DNA of 7,482 nucleotides from JAOPZY01 sp036495025 (GTDB lineage: Bacteria > Actinomycetota > CADDZG01 > JAHWKV01 > JAOPZY01), in the NCBI GenBank assembly GCA_036495025.1, contig DASXNO010000056.1, positions 1 to 7,482 of the forward strand. The letters are read 5' to 3'. Below are positions 5,753 through 7,482 of this stretch, in pieces. Below the pieces are notes generated by a model. The model was not told where the DNA came from. It saw only the letters and a program-made list of their open reading frames with translations, and made no database searches. The position numbers and the translations under genes were made by a program. How positions within the stretch are numbered: position 1 is the stretch's first letter; every line of letters starts with the position of its first letter.

Positions 5753-7482
5753 ATGCTCGTGATGCTCGCCCGGCGGAGCGTGAGCCTCGCTGCCGCCGCG
5801 GCGCTCGCCGTGGGGCCGCTGGGCAGCCCTGCCGCCCACGGTGACGTGGCGAACCCGTCGAGCCGGGCCGAGATCGTGGCCCTGCTGTCCGACGCAATCC
5901 GGTCGCTGTCGGTGCCGTCCAGCGCCTCGGATCCCCGCTTCTTCAGCGGCGGCGCATGGGTGAACGGCGTGGATGACTGCTTCCGGTGCAACGTGGGGCC
6001 GGGCGTGGCAGCGGCCGCCGTGGCGGCGACGACGGGTGACAAGCTCGCGCTCGACCTGGCGACCCAGACCTTCGATCAGGCCATCGCGGCACACCGCCAG
6101 GCAGACGGAAGCTTCGGACCCCCCGCCGTCGGCGAGTCCGGTCCAGACATCCAGACGATGATGTTCGCCAACGAGCTGGGCACCGCGCTGATCGCCCTGA
6201 CGCCGCAGCTCGATCCCGGTCGCATCGGAGCATGGACGGCGGCCGTGGCGGGCGCCGCCGACTTCCTTATCCGCAACAGGAACCTGTCCTTCTTCACGAA
6301 CGGCAACATCGTCCTCGGCAACGCCCTGACCATGGCGCTCGCCTACCGCCTGACGTCCAATCCGGCGTACCAGGCCGCCTACGAGCTGGCGCTGGCGTTT
6401 GCGATCACCCCCGACCCGGTGCGCTGGCCCGGCCGCGGCCTCGCCTACACGGTGATCCCGGCCCGCTCCGACGGGTCCGACGGAGCCGGCTACCTGACGG
6501 AGGCGGGGCTCAGCGGGCCCGGGTACGACCCCGAGTACACGATGCTGCAGGCCGACGTCGCCACCCGGCTCTTCTGGGCCAATGGGGACCCGCGGGCGCT
6601 GCGCCTGATGAACCTGTTCATGAACCAGCTCCGGCCCCGGATCGACACGGCGGCCTGGACGCTCGACACCAGCGGCGGCAGTCGCCACCCCCAGGCCAAC
6701 CGTACGGTCGGCTTCTACTCTCCGGTGCTGCCGGTCCTCGCCTGGCAGGGAGGACGGGACGACCTGGCGCCACTCGTCAGCTCCCAGATCGCAGTCATCG
6801 ATCAGGGCTTCCGTGGTGCGCTCACGTACACGAGCGACGGGATGTACTTCGACTTCGGCAGCGAGCCAGCCTCCATTCTCCTGGCGGCCGGGTCGAGGCC
6901 GGCGAGGCCGGGAGGGTACTGGATGCTCTCCGAGGATGGAGCCGTGTACGCCTTTGGCGCCGCGCCGGCGCTCGGCAACGCGCCAGTCGGTGCGACGCCA
7001 GCGGTGCATCTCGAACCGACCCCGTCCGACGGAGGCTACTGGGTCGTCGACGCCGCCGGGCACGTGTTCGCCTTCGGGGACGCCGCCTACCTGGGTGGTG
7101 CCGGATCGATCCCCGCCGGCGAGAAGGTGGTGTCGATGTCGGGCACCGCCACCGGGAGGGGCTACTGGCTGTTCACGAGTCGAGGACGCGTCCTGGCCTT
7201 CGGCGATGCGGTCAACTACGGCGACATGTCCGGCAGGCCCCTGAACGGACCCATCCTGGCCTCGGTCGCCACGCCCGACGGCCGCGGCTACTACATGGTG
7301 GCCTCCGACGGTGGCGTCTTCACCTTCGGCGACGCCCGTTTCGTCGGCTCCATGGGGGCGATCCGGCTCAACGCCCCGGTCGAGTCGCTCACCACCAACC
7401 CCAACGGCTCCGGCTACTGGCTCGTGGCGTCCGACGGCGGGATCTTCTCCTTCGGGGTGACCTTCTACGGTTCCGCGGGCGG
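5753..7482 (+). CDS. Secreted protein: domain copy C fused to a 42-residue beta-propeller-like repeat array, 3'-truncated by window edge
   Basis: An in-frame stop at 5738-5740 limits the start to ATG 5753 or later. ATG 5762, about eight bases after GGAACGGGA, is a good alternative. The frame stays open to the window end (576 codons seen). A short signal peptide (MLVMLARRSVSLAAAAALAVGPLGSPA) probably ends at S-P-A, or a few residues later at A-H-G. Domain copy C covers residues about 36-378, with VDDCFRCNVGPGVAAAA (Cys76, Cys79), HRQADGSFGPP, IQTMMFANELGTAL, YDPEYTMLQAD, RLFW and GSRHPQ. It has FYSPV where the others have FNSPV, and GRG where they have GYG. After a roughly ten-residue linker (GSRPARP), a repeat array starts at residue 387. 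Such arrays occur on exported actinobacterial proteins and are usually thought to bind or display. The fusion points to a cell-surface or matrix-targeted version of the domain. Enzymatic activity is unproven. Confidence 0.88.
   Translation, partial: MLVMLARRSVSLAAAAALAVGPLGSPAAHGDVANPSSRAEIVALLSDAIRSLSVPSSASDPRFFSGGAWVNGVDDCFRCNVGPGVAAAAVAATTGDKLALDLATQTFDQAIAAHRQADGSFGPPAVGESGPDIQTMMFANELGTALIALTPQLDPGRIGAWTAAVAGAADFLIRNRNLSFFTNGNIVLGNALTMALAYRLTSNPAYQAAYELALAFAITPDPVRWPGRGLAYTVIPARSDGSDGAGYLTEAGLSGPGYDPEYTMLQADVATRLFWANGDPRALRLMNLFMNQLRPRIDTAAWTLDTSGGSRHPQANRTVGFYSPVLPVLAWQGGRDDLAPLVSSQIAVIDQGFRGALTYTSDGMYFDFGSEPASILLAAGSRPARPGGYWMLSEDGAVYAFGAAPALGNAPVGATPAVHLEPTPSDGGYWVVDAAGHVFAFGDAAYLGGAGSIPAGEKVVSMSGTATGRGYWLFTSRGRVLAFGDAVNYGDMSGRPLNGPILASVATPDGRGYYMVASDGGVFTFGDARFVGSMGAIRLNAPVESLTTNPNGSGYWLVASDGGIFSFGVTFYGSAG
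5858..6886 (+). repeat. Domain copy C
   Basis: Landmark spacing is identical to the other copies (CFRC at +60, IQTMMF at +231, the codon four before RID at +711, GMY at +921 from the reference Ser at 5918). It keeps the positions that B2 has lost. DNA similarity to B1/B2 is high in the central NGNIVLGN region. Confidence 0.9.
6911..7482 (+). repeat. Array of ~42-residue GYW...FGDA repeats (beta-propeller-like), incomplete
   Basis: Five units are seen, with the conserved Tyr of G-Y-[WY] at bases 6917, 7037, 7163, 7289 and 7415. Spacing is 120, then 126 three times, giving 40, 42, 42 and 42 residues. The consensus is roughly GYWLVASDGGVFxFGDAxFxGS(x)~8LNxPVxSxxxTPxG. Units 1-3 are degenerate (DAAGHVFAFGDA, TSRGRVLAFGDA) and units 4-5 close to consensus. 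Unit 5 reads FSFGVTFYGS, one residue shorter at the usual FGDA. More units probably follow beyond the window. Confidence 0.88.

Noticed and set aside
4126..6042. 638-codon open frame on the - strand
   Set aside because: It is antisense to the tandem-domain gene and the intergenic gap. Its internal repeats only mirror the + strand duplication, and its composition is that of a shadow frame.
5522..7063. 513-codon open frame on the - strand
   Set aside because: It is antisense to domain copy C and the repeat array, with low-complexity composition and no signal or domain of its own.
1..7482. CRISPR array, tRNA, rRNA, insertion sequence or attachment site
   Set aside because: I found no short spaced repeats, no tRNA-like cloverleaf, no transposase or integrase reading frame, and no flanking inverted repeats. 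The repeats present are protein-domain duplications.

Overview
This is a GC-rich window from a bacterial chromosome, most likely actinobacterial and plausibly Acidimicrobiia. The evidence is composition, GC-ending codons, long spurious antisense reading frames, and a C-terminal array of 'GYWLVASDGGIFxFGDA'-type repeats that I associate with surface proteins of that group. The class-level guess is from memory and was not checked. All five genes are on the + strand, and no stretch longer than about 190 bases lacks a gene.

Layout. (1) 1-897: 3' part of a GT-B, family-4-like glycosyltransferase whose start lies outside the window. (2) 901-1992: membrane acyltransferase of the acyltransferase-3 (OafA/NodX-like) family. 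(3) 1998-3248: predicted lipoprotein carrying one copy (A) of an unrecognised domain of about 343 residues. A weak intrinsic terminator and a 187-base intergenic region follow. (4) 3436-5691: secreted protein with two tandem copies (B1, B2) of the same domain, behind a strong ribosome binding site. (5) 5753 to beyond 7482: secreted protein with a fourth copy (C), fused to a 42-residue beta-propeller-like repeat array that runs off the window.

The central observation is the domain family. Four copies lie within about 4.7 kb, and the conserved landmarks I measured have identical spacing in all four copies over more than 300 residues. Each copy has an invariant CFRCNxGPG motif holding its only cysteines, a DGSFGPP motif, an IQTMMFANELGTAL block and other invariant acidic and aromatic positions. 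Copies are anchored in three ways: lipoprotein, secreted tandem, and secreted with a repeat array. Copy B2 has lost several residues that the other three share.

How the genes may work together (inference). The glycosyltransferase and acyltransferase look like the end of an exopolysaccharide or cell-surface glycan assembly operon, with the lipoprotein gene joined to it almost without a gap. The exported paralogues could bind, trim, cleave or modify that glycan outside the membrane. The sequence shape suggests an alpha/alpha-toroid fold, but I do not recognise a named enzyme family, so the activity is unknown.
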